Source: Cupriavidus pauculus (GTDB lineage: Bacteria > Pseudomonadota > Gammaproteobacteria > Burkholderiales > Burkholderiaceae). Taken from it: a stretch of 64,000 bases of DNA. Position numbers and translations under genes: made by a program. Below are positions 14,581 through 23,363 of this stretch, in pieces. The notes beneath the pieces were generated by a model that did no database searches, was not told the DNA's origin, and saw nothing but the letters and a program-made list of their open reading frames with translations. The stretch's first letter is position 1; each line of letters opens with the position of its first letter. The stretch lies in the NCBI RefSeq assembly GCF_022179805.1, contig NZ_BPUO01000002.1:482504-546503 (forward strand), in the 5' to 3' direction.

Positions 14581-17007
14581 TTAGTTACGCACCGGCTTGC
14601 CCGTTTGCAGCATGCCCATGATGCGCTCCTGCGTCTTGCCCGTGCCCAGCAGGTCAACAAACGCCTTGCGTTCCAGTGCCAGCAGCCATTCCTCGCTGAC
14701 CAGCGAACCGGCCTCGACGTCGCCGCCGCACACCACTTCTGCGATGCGCGAAGCAATCTGGAAGTCGTGCGCCGAGATGAAGTTGCCGTCGCGCATGTTC
14801 ACCAGCGACGCCTGGATCGTGGCGATGCCCGAACGGCCCGCCACCGGAATCAGCTGGCCCGGCAGCGGTGCGCGGTAGCCGGCGTTGGCCATCGCACGCA
14901 CTTCGCTCTGTGCCACGTACAGCAGTTCGTGCACGTTGTAGACGAGGGTATCGGTCGGCTGGACGTAGCCGATCTTCTGCGCGTCCAGCGCCGACGTCGA
15001 CACCTTGGCCATCGCCGCCGCCTGGAAGCGGTTGGTCAGGAAGTTCAGGTAGTTGGTGCTGCCCGCTGCCTGCGCAGCCTTGGCTGCGGCAATCGCGGCT
15101 TCCTTGAGGCCGCCACCAGCCGGCACCAGGCCCACGCCCACTTCCACCAGGCCCACGTAGCTTTCCAGCGCCACCACACGCTTGGCCGATTGCAGCATCA
15201 GCTCGCAGCCGCCGCCGAGCGCGATGCCCGACACGGCCGGCACCACCGGCACCGCGGCGTACTTCACGCGCATCATCGTGTCCTGGAACTTCTTCACGAA
15301 CGGCTCGATGCCCTTGGCACCGCCCATCATGAATGCCGGCATCGCGGCTTCCAGGTTGGCGCCCGCCGAGAACGGGCCGCCAGGCGCGCCCAGTTGCAGC
15401 GACGTCGGCTGCCACACCACCAGGCCCTTGTAGCTGGCTTCGGCCAGGTCCACCGCGCGCGCGATGGTGTCCAGCACGTCCGGGCCCATGGTGTTCATCT
15501 TGCTCTTGAACGAGATGATCAGCACATCGTCGGCGCCTTCGCTGGTCCAGATGCGCGCACCGTCGTTTTCCTCGATGGTCTTGCCGAACTTGCGCGGATC
15601 GGCCGCGTCGGTGCCCTTGATCGCGGCACGGAACACCTGGCGCTCGTACACCGGCAGCGCGGCACGCTTGACGAAGCTGCTCGTCGACGGCGACCACGAA
15701 CCCTGCGCGCCATGCACGCCGCCGTTGTCGGCCACGGCACCCTGGCTCACCCAGGCGGGCAGCGGCACGTTGGCCAGTGCGTTACCGGCGTCGATGTCTT
15801 CCTTGACCCACTGTGCCACCTGGGTCCAGCCGGCAGCCTGCCAGTCTTCGAACGGACCCGAGTTCCAGCCGAAGCCCCAGCGAATGGCCAGGTCGATGTC
15901 GGCCGCCGAACCGGCGATCTGCTCCAGGTACACAGCGATGTAGTGGAATACGTCGCGGAACACGGCCCACAGGAACTGCGCCTGCGGATTGGTCGACTCA
16001 CGCAGCAGCTTGATGCGCTCGGCCGGCTCCTTCTTGAGCATGCGCACGACGATCTCGTCGGCCTTCTTGCCCGAATCCACGTACTGGCCCGTCTTGGCGT
16101 CCAGCACCTTGATGGCCTTGCCTTCCTTCTTGTAGAAGCCCGCGCCGGTCTTCTGGCCTAGTGCGCCCGCATCGACCAGGCCCGTCAGCACGGCCGGCGT
16201 CTTGTAGACGGCCGCGAACGGGTCGCCGCCCAGGCCGTCCTGCATCGTCTTGATCACGTGCGCCATCGTGTCCAGGCCCACCACGTCGGCGGTGCGGAAT
16301 GTGGCCGACTTGGCGCGGCCCAGCTTGGTGCCGGTCAGGTCATCGACGATATCGAACGGAATGCCGTACTTCTCGGCTTCGGCAAATACGGCCAGGATCG
16401 AGAAGATACCCACGCGGTTGGCGATGAAGTTCGGCGTATCCTTGGCGCGCACCACGCCCTTGCCGAGCGACGTGGTCAGGAACGCTTCCAGGCGGTCCAG
16501 GATCTCGGGCTTGGTCGTGGCGGTGGGGATCAGCTCCACCAGGTGCATGTAGCGCGGCGGATTGAAGAAGTGCACGCCGCAGAAGCGCGCCTTCAGGTCG
16601 GCGTCGAAGCCGTCGGACAGCGACGTGATCGACAGGCCCGAGGTATTGGTCGCGAAGATCGCGTGCGGCGCCAGGTGCGGCGCCACCTTCTTGTAGAGGT
16701 CGTGCTTCCAGTCCATGCGCTCGGCGATCGCCTCGATCACCACATCGCATTCCTTGAGCAGCGCGATATCGTCCTCGTAGTTGGCTGCGCGGATCAGGCC
16801 CGCTTCGTCCTTGATACCGAGCGGCGCCGGCGACAGCTTCTTGAGGTTCTCGATCGCACGCAGGGCGATGCCGTTCTTCGGGCCTTCCTTGGCCGGCAGG
16901 TCGAACAGCACCACGGGCACACGGGCATTGACCAGGTGGGCGGCAATCTGCGCGCCCATCACGCCAGCACCCAGCACGGCGACTTTCTTGACGATGAAAT
17001 TGGACAT
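14581..17007 (-). CDS. Bifunctional 3-hydroxyacyl-CoA dehydrogenase/enoyl-CoA hydratase, FadN-type
   Basis: 808 residues from the ATG at 17007, preceded by AAGGAG. The NAD-binding dehydrogenase comes first (GAGVMG loop at about 12-17, residues 1-320) and the crotonase-type hydratase comes second (about 480-700, with GIALGGGCELML carrying the catalytic glutamate). This is the reverse of E. coli FadB and matches the Bacillus FadN layout. It catalyses hydration and NAD-dependent oxidation in the beta-oxidation spiral. Neighbours are the acyl-CoA dehydrogenase upstream and thiolase downstream, giving the order fadE-fadN-fadA. A paired palindromic repeat of about 120 bp lies between this gene and the dehydrogenase gene. 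Confidence 0.92.
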   Translation of the reverse strand: MSNFIVKKVAVLGAGVMGAQIAAHLVNARVPVVLFDLPAKEGPKNGIALRAIENLKKLSPAPLGIKDEAGLIRAANYEDDIALLKECDVVIEAIAERMDWKHDLYKKVAPHLAPHAIFATNTSGLSITSLSDGFDADLKARFCGVHFFNPPRYMHLVELIPTATTKPEILDRLEAFLTTSLGKGVVRAKDTPNFIANRVGIFSILAVFAEAEKYGIPFDIVDDLTGTKLGRAKSATFRTADVVGLDTMAHVIKTMQDGLGGDPFAAVYKTPAVLTGLVDAGALGQKTGAGFYKKEGKAIKVLDAKTGQYVDSGKKADEIVVRMLKKEPAERIKLLRESTNPQAQFLWAVFRDVFHYIAVYLEQIAGSAADIDLAIRWGFGWNSGPFEDWQAAGWTQVAQWVKEDIDAGNALANVPLPAWVSQGAVADNGGVHGAQGSWSPSTSSFVKRAALPVYERQVFRAAIKGTDAADPRKFGKTIEENDGARIWTSEGADDVLIISFKSKMNTMGPDVLDTIARAVDLAEASYKGLVVWQPTSLQLGAPGGPFSAGANLEAAMPAFMMGGAKGIEPFVKKFQDTMMRVKYAAVPVVPAVSGIALGGGCELMLQSAKRVVALESYVGLVEVGVGLVPAGGGLKEAAIAAAKAAQAAGSTNYLNFLTNRFQAAAMAKVSTSALDAQKIGYVQPTDTLVYNVHELLYVAQSEVRAMANAGYRAPLPGQLIPVAGRSGIATIQASLVNMRDGNFISAHDFQIASRIAEVVCGGDVEAGSLVSEEWLLALERKAFVDLLGTGKTQERIMGMLQTGKPVRN

Positions 17008-17067
17008 ACGCGCTCCTTGGAGAGTGAGCGTTTTGAAGAAGAAGATGTGAAGCCCTGTCGGTGTGCT

Positions 17068-17187
17068 CCCCTCTCCCATGCAATGGGAGAGGGGTTGGGG
17101 GTGAGGGCCTGGCTCTCAAGATGCGATGGCCGCAACTTGAACCGCCTTGCCCTCACCCCCGCCCCTCTCCCGCGTGCGGGAGAGGGG
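17068..17187. repeat. Paired interspersed palindromes in head-to-head arrangement
   Basis: Two 12-bp hairpins, CCCCTCTCCCAT/ATGGGAGAGGGG (17068-17094) and CCCCTCTCCCGC/GCGGGAGAGGGG (17162-17187), flank about 67 bases. The inner sides carry inverted copies of a tail, TTGGGGGTGAGGGC (17095-17108) and GCCCTCACCCCC (17149-17160). The whole unit can therefore fold as one long arm. It lies within the beta-oxidation operon between the dehydrogenase and FadN-type genes. Confidence 0.85.
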
Positions 17188-17213
17188 CGCAAACCGTCAG
17201 GAGAACAAACCCA

Positions 17214-19001
17214 TCAGAACAGGTCGGCGTCCAGCGCCATCAGCGTGGCCGAGCCGGCGCGGGCCTTGCGGATTTCCGCGGCGGTTTCCGGCAGCAGCTT
17301 GGCAAAGTAGAAGCGCGCCGTGGCCAGCTTGGAGACGTAGAACTTGTCGCCGCTGCCTTGCTTTTCCAGTGCGATCTTGGCCATGCGGGCCCAGAAGTAC
17401 GAGAACACCAGGTGACCCACCACGCGCAGGTACGGCACGGCGGCCGCGCCCACTTCGTCGGGGTTGCCCATGGCCTTCATGCCGATTTCCATCGTGAGCT
17501 TCTGCACCTTGTCGCCGATGTCGGCCAGCGGGTTCACGAATTCCTGCATCGCTTCGTTGGTGCCCTCTTGCTCAACGAACTGCTGCACGATCTTGCCGAA
17601 GGCCTTCAGCTTGGCGCCCATGTCGCCCAGGATCTTGCGGCCCAGCAGGTCCAGCGACTGGATCGTGTTGGTGCCTTCGTAGATCATGTTGATGCGGGCG
17701 TCGCGCACGTATTGCTCCATGCCCCATTCGGAGATGTAGCCGTGGCCGCCAAAGATCTGCATGCCTTCGTTGGTCGACGTGAATGCGTTGTCGGTCAGGA
17801 ACGCCTTGATCACCGGGGTCAGCAGCGCCACCAGGTCGGCGGCTTCCTTGCGCACGCTCTCGTCGGGGTGCGACAGCTCGCGGTCGATCTGCAGCGCAGT
17901 CCAGTAGCTGAACGCGCGGCCGCCTTCGACGTAGGCCTTCTGCGTCAGCAGCATGCGGCGCACGTCCGGGTGCACGATGATCGGGTCGGCGGCCTTGTCC
18001 GGTGCCTTCGGGCCGGTCAGCGCGCGCATTTGCAGGCGGTCCTTCGCGTAGGCCAGCGAATTCTGGTACGCCACTTCGGTCAGGCCCAGGCCTTGCGCGC
18101 CCACGCCCAGGCGGGCGGCGTTCATCATCACGAACATGGCGTTCAGGCCCTTGTTGGCCTCGCCCACCAGCCAGCCGCGCGCGCCGTCGAGGTTCATCAC
18201 GCAGGTGGCGTTACCGTGGATGCCCATCTTGTGTTCGATCGAGCCACACTTGATGCCGTTGCGCTCGCCCGGGTTGCCGTTGGCATCGGGAATGAACTTC
18301 GGCACCACGAACAGCGAGATGCCCTTGGTGCCGCCCGGCGCGTCCGGCAGGCGGGCCAGCACCAGGTGGATGATGTTCTCGGCCAGGTCGTGTTCGCCGG
18401 CGGAAATGAAGATCTTGGTGCCGGTGATCGAATACGAGCCGTCTGCCTGCGGTTCGGCCTTGGTGCGCAGGATGCCCAGGTCGGTGCCGCATTGCGGTTC
18501 GGTCAGGCACATCGTGCCGGTCCACACGCCCGACACCAGCTTGGGCAGGTAGGCCTGCTTCAGTTCCGGCGTGCCATGGGCGTGCAGCGCTTCGTACGCG
18601 CCGTGCGACAGGCCCGGGTACATCGTCCACGCCTGGCCGGCCGAGTTCAGCATCTCGTACAGCGCGTTGTTGATGATGATCGGCAGGCCCTGGCCGCCGA
18701 ATTCCGAATCGCACGCCAGTGCGGGCCAGCCGGCTTCCACGTACTGCTGGTAGGCTTCCTTGAAGCCTTGCGGCGCGCGCACCACGCCGTCGCCAACGTA
18801 GGTACAGCCTTCGCGGTCGCCCGGCTGGTTCAGCGGGAACACCACGTCCGCGCAGAACTTGCCGGCTTCCTCGATCACCTGGTTGATGGTGTCCGCGTCG
18901 ATGTCCGCGTGTTGCGGCATCGCCTTGAGTTCGGCTTCGGCGCCGAGCAGTTCATGGAGAACGAACTGCATGTCGCGCAACGGTGCGGTGTACTGGCCCA
19001 T
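17214..19001 (-). CDS. Acyl-CoA dehydrogenase with C-terminal extension (FadE/DmdC-like)
   Basis: 595 residues, longer than the 380-residue classic enzymes because of an extra C-terminal domain (about 470-590) of the type found in DmdC-like dehydrogenases. The FAD-contact block MCLTEPQCGTDLG is at about 158-170 and the catalytic base is the glutamate of the IYEGTN motif at about 435. It oxidises acyl-CoA to trans-2-enoyl-CoA, passing electrons to ETF. The ATG at 19001 has AAGGAG just upstream; a TTG one codon earlier is not needed. The TetR regulator gene lies 90 bases upstream on the same strand. Chain-length preference cannot be deduced. Confidence 0.92.
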   Translation of the reverse strand: MGQYTAPLRDMQFVLHELLGAEAELKAMPQHADIDADTINQVIEEAGKFCADVVFPLNQPGDREGCTYVGDGVVRAPQGFKEAYQQYVEAGWPALACDSEFGGQGLPIIINNALYEMLNSAGQAWTMYPGLSHGAYEALHAHGTPELKQAYLPKLVSGVWTGTMCLTEPQCGTDLGILRTKAEPQADGSYSITGTKIFISAGEHDLAENIIHLVLARLPDAPGGTKGISLFVVPKFIPDANGNPGERNGIKCGSIEHKMGIHGNATCVMNLDGARGWLVGEANKGLNAMFVMMNAARLGVGAQGLGLTEVAYQNSLAYAKDRLQMRALTGPKAPDKAADPIIVHPDVRRMLLTQKAYVEGGRAFSYWTALQIDRELSHPDESVRKEAADLVALLTPVIKAFLTDNAFTSTNEGMQIFGGHGYISEWGMEQYVRDARINMIYEGTNTIQSLDLLGRKILGDMGAKLKAFGKIVQQFVEQEGTNEAMQEFVNPLADIGDKVQKLTMEIGMKAMGNPDEVGAAAVPYLRVVGHLVFSYFWARMAKIALEKQGSGDKFYVSKLATARFYFAKLLPETAAEIRKARAGSATLMALDADLF

Positions 19002-19091
19002 CAAAGACTCCTTGGAGGTTTGCTTAGTGCCGCCACACGCGCGTGCCGCACGCCCTGGAGGGGACGCGTGCGACCGTTGCCCGGGGGCGGC

Positions 19092-19730
19092 TCAGGTTCG
19101 GTAAGACTGAATCAGTTTGTTGAGCGCGACCATGGCAAGCTCGGCACTGTCCGGCAGGCGCAGAAAGCGGGCGTCGTGATGCAAGCCTAGTTCAAGGCTG
19201 TACATTTCGAACAGCATCAGGCGCGGATCGCAATCCGCGCGCAGGTGCCCCTCTTCCTTGGCCTGATCGATGGCACGCAACAGCGCGGCCCGCCAGATCG
19301 TGACGCTCTTGACCAGCTCGTCACGTACCGGGCTTTCCGCGCGGTCGTCGTACTCGACCGCCCCGCTGATGTAGATGCAACCCGTGGTCACTTCCTGGAT
19401 GCGCTTTTCCATCCAGCGCCGCACCATCGACCACAGGCGAGGCAGACCGCGCGGCTCTTGCAGCGAGGGGTAGAACACCTCCTGCTCGAACCGGCGGTGA
19501 TACTCGCGCACCACTTCCACCTGCAGGTCCTCGCGCGAACCAAAATGCGCGAACACACCGCTCTTGCTCATCTGCATGCGTTCCGCGAGCAGGCCGATGG
19601 TCAGCCCTTCCAGCCCGTCGCGGGACGACAGTTCCAGTGCGGCATCGAGAATCGCCACGCGCGTCATCTCACCCTTTCGCAAGGGTGCGGGCGCGGCGGC
19701 GGATTCAAGACGGACTGACTGGTGTCGCAT
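19092..19730 (-). CDS. TetR-family regulator of the beta-oxidation operon
   Basis: 212 residues. The N-terminal helix-turn-helix (about 20-65) includes LTIGLLAERMQMSKSGVFAHFGSREDL, and the rest is a helical ligand-binding domain. Start ATG at 19730 follows GGAGAG at the right distance; an upstream frame extension lacks family features. It is the first gene before the acyl-CoA dehydrogenase, FadN-type and thiolase genes on the same strand, so a fatty-acyl-CoA-responsive repressor of that operon is the natural inference. The 5' leader holds a small hairpin (19751-19769) and a palindrome at 19850-19861 that could be its operator. Confidence 0.85.
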   Translation of the reverse strand: MRHQSVRLESAAAPAPLRKGEMTRVAILDAALELSSRDGLEGLTIGLLAERMQMSKSGVFAHFGSREDLQVEVVREYHRRFEQEVFYPSLQEPRGLPRLWSMVRRWMEKRIQEVTTGCIYISGAVEYDDRAESPVRDELVKSVTIWRAALLRAIDQAKEEGHLRADCDPRLMLFEMYSLELGLHHDARFLRLPDSAELAMVALNKLIQSYRT

Positions 19731-20057
19731 GGTTTTCTCTCCGTTCTCTGCAGCACCCCTCGGGTGCTGTTTCTGGCCTGACACTGCGTTCGGCAGGCAC
19801 TGCGACAGCGAAATTGCCATCGTAATTGCACGAAGTCTAAGCCAAAAAAGAACGGTCGTTCAGATTATTCTGGCGAGGCCGACTGGCATCAAGTATTTAA
19901 TTAGACCCGTGTTTCTAAACAGGCGGCGCGCGTCGGGTCGACTCCGACGCGATTTGCGGCGCAGTGCAGCAACTGGCTCGCGTCCGCCTGAAATGGCCGG
20001 GTGCGCGCGGTGCGGCGTGACCGCCCTGCGGCAAGGCAGCATGTTACCCGCGGCGGC
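19731..20057 (-). promoter_or_regulatory. Long intergenic region with candidate TetR operator
   Basis: No gene is visible in these 327 bases. It contains the 12-bp palindrome GAACGGTCGTTC (19850-19861; 5-bp arms, GT centre), about 120 bases upstream of the TetR start, in the only locally AT-rich stretch (about 19830-19915). A perfect 8-bp hairpin CAGCACCC/GGGTGCTG (19751-19769) lies in the presumed leader. I could not place a convincing -10/-35 pair. The part from about 19920 to 20057 is GC-rich and shows nothing; it follows the cardiolipin synthase stop codon. Confidence 0.45.
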
Positions 20058-21377
20058 TCAGTAACGCCCCGTCACGCCGGCCACGACGACGCCGAAGCGC
20101 AACACGTAGTAGGCCGCCCAATTGGCAAATCGGCGCAAACGCGGCAGTCGCGCATGCGCCTCGGGTATCACGCGGGCACTGCGCTGCGCCATGGCGCGCT
20201 CCAGCCGATCGCGCAGCGTGTCGGCGAAGGTGGCGTCGTAGACCGCGACATTGGCCTCGCGTGCCAGCAGCAGGCTGAACGGGTCCATGTTGCTCGACCC
20301 CACCGTGGCCCAGGTGTCGTCCACCACGGCCACCTTGGCATGCAGGAAGCTTTCCTCGTACTCGTAGATCTCGACGCCCGCTTCCAGCAGGCGCGCATAG
20401 AGCGCGTGGGTGGCGAAGTGCTGCAACCGGTATTCGACCATGCCCTGCAGCAGCAGCCGCACCCGTACGCCGCGCTCACGGCAAGCCAGCAGCGCGCGGC
20501 GCATCTTGTGGCCGGGCAGGAAGTAGGCATTGGCCAGGATCACATCGTGGCGCGCCGAGCCCAGCGCATACAGGTATTCGCGTTCGATGGTGCGACGGTT
20601 GCGCAGGTTGTCGCGCAACAGCAAGGCCGCCGGCACCCCGCCGGGCTGCACGTCGCCGCGCGCTGCCCGTGCACCGCGCGCCAGGGTTTCCACCTCGGCG
20701 AAGGCGTTCGCGGTCTCGCGCAGTCCGCGCCGTTGTGCAATGCGAAACCACAGCCGTGCCGACGCCAGCGCGATCTGCGCCACCAGCGGACCGCGCACGC
20801 GCACCGCGAAGTCGTAGCGCGGCCCCATCTCGGGCAGGTCGACCGGGCCGTGGTTATGGTCGTCGATGATATTGATGCCGCCCACGAAGGCGACCTTGCC
20901 GTCGATCACGGCCAGCTTGCGATGCAGCCGGCGCAGATGGCGCCGCGCCAGCTTGAAGCCCCGCATCGGCCGGTAGATCTCCAGGTTGACACCGCCCGCG
21001 CGCAGGCGGTCCTGCAGCGCCACCGGCATGTCGCCGGCGCCAAACCCGTCGACCACCAGACGGACATCGACACCGCGCCGCGCCGCATCGATCAGCGCAT
21101 CGGTGACGCGCGCGCCCACGGCGTCGTCGGCATAGATATACGTCTCCACCACCACGTGGATCTGCGCCGCATCGATGGCCGCGATCAGCGCCGGAAAGAA
21201 CTCCTGCCCGTTGCGCAGCAGGTCCACCTTGTTGCCGGGCACCGGACTCCCTCGGCGGCGTACCCAATGCATCATCCTGGCCCTGGGGCCGGCGGGCCGC
21301 CGTTCATGAGCGGCCGGCGTCGGGGCGTCGGGCATGGCGGGCGATTCGGTTTCGGAGCGATCGTAGATCCGTGACAT
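20058..21377 (-). CDS. clsB: Cardiolipin synthase, ClsB-type (phospholipase D family)
   Basis: 439 residues from the ATG at 21377. Two HKD phosphodiesterase motifs are seen: H152-K154-D159 in LHRKLAVIDG followed by VGG, and a second around residue 340 in LHAKVAVVDD followed by GSSN. There are no N-terminal membrane helices, as in ClsB and unlike ClsA. It joins phosphatidylglycerol with another phospholipid to make cardiolipin at the inner membrane. A YbhP-like gene lies 640 bases away on the same strand, as the pair clsB-ybhP does in E. coli, but here mobB lies between them on the other strand. An internal start at MPDAP is possible. Confidence 0.88.
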   Translation of the reverse strand: MSRIYDRSETESPAMPDAPTPAAHERRPAGPRARMMHWVRRRGSPVPGNKVDLLRNGQEFFPALIAAIDAAQIHVVVETYIYADDAVGARVTDALIDAARRGVDVRLVVDGFGAGDMPVALQDRLRAGGVNLEIYRPMRGFKLARRHLRRLHRKLAVIDGKVAFVGGINIIDDHNHGPVDLPEMGPRYDFAVRVRGPLVAQIALASARLWFRIAQRRGLRETANAFAEVETLARGARAARGDVQPGGVPAALLLRDNLRNRRTIEREYLYALGSARHDVILANAYFLPGHKMRRALLACRERGVRVRLLLQGMVEYRLQHFATHALYARLLEAGVEIYEYEESFLHAKVAVVDDTWATVGSSNMDPFSLLLAREANVAVYDATFADTLRDRLERAMAQRSARVIPEAHARLPRLRRFANWAAYYVLRFGVVVAGVTGRY

Positions 21378-21470
21378 GGCTCGATTATCAGCCAACGGGC
21401 GGCGGCTGCACATGGCCCGGGCGAACTCTGCTATCGTCAGGACATTGTGACGCCCAACAGGGAAAGCATT

Positions 21471-21983
21471 GTGAAGGTATTCGGAATCGCCGGATCATCG
21501 GGTAGCGGCAAGACAACGCTGCTGGACCAGTTGATTCCCCGCTTCGTCGCCGACGGGCTGCGCGTCGCGGGCATCAAGCATACGCACCATGGTTTCGATC
21601 CCGACACACCTGGCAAGGATTCGTGGCGCATGCGCCAGGGCGGTTGCGAAAACGTGGTGCTGGTGGGCGCGCGTCACCTGACGCTGATGCGCCACTATCC
21701 CGAAGACAAGCCGTCGCCGGAAATCGGCGAAGCGCTGGCCGTACTGCCCCCCGACACCGATCTGGTGATGGTCGAGGGCTACAAGTGGAGCGACTTTCCC
21801 AAGCTGGAGATCTACCGTCCCGCCAACGGCAAGGCGCCGCTGTGGGCCGAGGTGCCCGGCGTGGTGGCCGTGGCCACCGATACCCTGGACGAGGTGGTCG
21901 GACAGACGGCGCTGCCCGTCATGGATCTGGCGGATATCGACGCCATCTACGGCTGGATCCGCGACTACCTGGCGTCGCACTGA
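21471..21983 (+). CDS. mobB: MobB, molybdopterin-guanine dinucleotide synthesis adapter
   Basis: 170 residues starting at a GTG at 21471, which is preceded by AGGGAAAG at good spacing; the earlier GTG at 21447 lacks this. A P-loop GSSGSGKTT sits near the N-terminus (about 7-15), followed by HTHHGFD at about 34 and DKPSPEI, all typical of MobB. It is a GTPase that assists MobA in attaching GMP to molybdopterin. It is unlinked to other molybdenum genes, the nearest being the hydroxylase cluster 20 kb away, which would use the cytidine form of the cofactor instead. It is divergent from clsB (93 bases). Confidence 0.92.
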   Translation: MKVFGIAGSSGSGKTTLLDQLIPRFVADGLRVAGIKHTHHGFDPDTPGKDSWRMRQGGCENVVLVGARHLTLMRHYPEDKPSPEIGEALAVLPPDTDLVMVEGYKWSDFPKLEIYRPANGKAPLWAEVPGVVAVATDTLDEVVGQTALPVMDLADIDAIYGWIRDYLASH

Positions 21984-22013
21984 TCCTCGGGGCCGGCGCC
22001 GGCCCCTTCCCCC

Positions 22014-22769
22014 TTACGCTTCCGGAATGGCCACGCGATGCGCCAGTTCGGCCATCAGCGGCACGTGGTCCGAGCGCTCCGCCCATTCGCGGCCGGTCAG
22101 CGCCTGCGTGCGCTCGAATTCGAAGCCGCGCACGTAGATGCGATCAAGCTGCCACCACGGCATGTGGCTCGGAAACGTATGAATGCGGCCGTTCTTGGCA
22201 TGGGCCGATTCCACGGCATTGAGCGTGTTGCAGATCTTGCTGTCGAGCTTGTGGTTCCAGTCGTTGAAGTCGCCCGCGATGACCAGCGGCGCATGGGCCG
22301 GCACCACCGCGCGCACCCGCTCCACCAGCGCACTGGCCTGGCGTACCCGGCTGCGCGCGAACAGTCCGAAATGCACGCAGATCAGATGGGCTTCCACGCC
22401 ATTGATGTCGGCCACCGCGTGCAGCAGCCCGCGCTGTTCGAAGCGATGGTCGGAGATATCAAGGTTCTCCGACATCAGGATGGGATGGCGCGACAGGATC
22501 GCGTTGCCATGATGGCCGTGCTCGTACACGGCATTGCGGCCGTAGACCGAATGCGGATAGGCGTCGGTGGCCAGGTAGTTGAGCTGGGTGTGGTCGGGAT
22601 CGAATAACTCGGCGGCGATCAGGCGATCGTTGCGATCCTGCACTTCCTGCAGGAACACGATATCGGCGTTCATCGACTGCAGGCCCGTGCGCACACTGTG
22701 GATGCGCGGCTTGCCGCTGAACCCCTTCACGCCCTTGTGGATGTTGTACGTCACGACGCGAAGTTTCAT
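22014..22769 (-). CDS. Endonuclease/exonuclease/phosphatase-family protein, YbhP-like
   Basis: 251 residues from the ATG at 22769. The fold's metal and catalytic residues are visible: N9 in VTYNIHKG, E42 in FLQEVQ, the GDFNDW block near 165 and SDHVPL near 235. Members cleave phosphodiester or phosphate ester bonds in many substrates; this subgroup resembles E. coli YbhP, whose role is unclear. The start codon overlaps the stop of nudB by four bases (ATGA), so the two are translationally coupled. Proximity to clsB hints at phospholipid metabolism, but this is inference. Confidence 0.85.
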   Translation of the reverse strand: MKLRVVTYNIHKGVKGFSGKPRIHSVRTGLQSMNADIVFLQEVQDRNDRLIAAELFDPDHTQLNYLATDAYPHSVYGRNAVYEHGHHGNAILSRHPILMSENLDISDHRFEQRGLLHAVADINGVEAHLICVHFGLFARSRVRQASALVERVRAVVPAHAPLVIAGDFNDWNHKLDSKICNTLNAVESAHAKNGRIHTFPSHMPWWQLDRIYVRGFEFERTQALTGREWAERSDHVPLMAELAHRVAIPEA

Positions 22770-23254
22770 CGCGTCGCTCCGCTCAGCGCGTCCGTCGCCA
22801 CGGTCCCGGGCGCAGCGCACCGCCACACCAGTTGCCGCACCGCCTCGGCATTGCTGCTCGAAAAGCAACGCTCGGCGGCGGCCTGCCACGGCAGCCACTC
22901 GAACCGCAGGTGCTCGCGTGGCGCCAGTGTCACCGGCAGTGGCGCCGGCACGCACAGCCCGAACCAGTGCTCGGTATTGCGAGTGACGCCCGGCGCATAC
23001 CGGTGCCGCCATTGCGGGTAGATCTCGTATTCGATCGTGTGTTGCCAGTCGGATAGCTGGTGCTCGCCGGCGACGATGCCGGTTTCCTCGTGCACCTCGC
23101 GCGCCGCGGTGGCGGCCAGTGGCTCGTCTTCGGCATCAAGGCTGCCGGTGACCGACTGCCAGAAGCCTGGCCGGTCGGCTCGCTCGATCAACAGGACTTG
23201 CAGGTCTGGCGTATGGATAACGACCAGCACCGATTCGGGAATCTTGTAGCGCAT
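22766..23254 (-). CDS. nudB: Dihydroneopterin triphosphate diphosphatase
   Basis: 162 residues from the ATG at 23254. The block RHRYAPGVTRNTE near 90-102 is diagnostic of NudB. The Nudix box is at 37-60 and ends REVHEETGI, but has six instead of five residues between its first glycine and the first conserved glutamate. NudB removes pyrophosphate from dihydroneopterin triphosphate in folate synthesis. It is followed by the YbhP-like gene with a four-base overlap. The aspS-DUF502-fmdB block lies upstream on the same strand with a coiled-coil membrane protein gene in between. Confidence 0.92.
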   Translation of the reverse strand: MRYKIPESVLVVIHTPDLQVLLIERADRPGFWQSVTGSLDAEDEPLAATAAREVHEETGIVAGEHQLSDWQHTIEYEIYPQWRHRYAPGVTRNTEHWFGLCVPAPLPVTLAPREHLRFEWLPWQAAAERCFSSSNAEAVRQLVWRCAAPGTVATDALSGATR

Positions 23255-23363
23255 GGGGCAGTGGAAGCGACAGACCCCAAGCATAGCGCAGCGGCGCTGG
23301 CTCCGGCGTCCTCCGCTGTCCTATTACCGCGATGTGGAATCAAGCCGTGAAATCGGGCGACAG

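Noticed and set aside
12395..14584. 729-residue plus-strand open frame over degV and the thiolase
   Set aside because: Shadow of two well-recognised genes on the other strand; compositional look of antisense translation.
17068..17187. CRISPR-like array
   Set aside because: Only two palindromes with inverted tails per site, no regular spacers and no cas genes.
17061..19190. 709-residue plus-strand open frame over the acyl-CoA dehydrogenase
   Set aside because: Antisense to an obvious enzyme and starts within a palindromic repeat.
19920..20057. tRNA or small RNA gene in the GC-rich gap before the TetR leader
   Set aside because: No cloverleaf arms, CCA end or T-loop consensus could be found.
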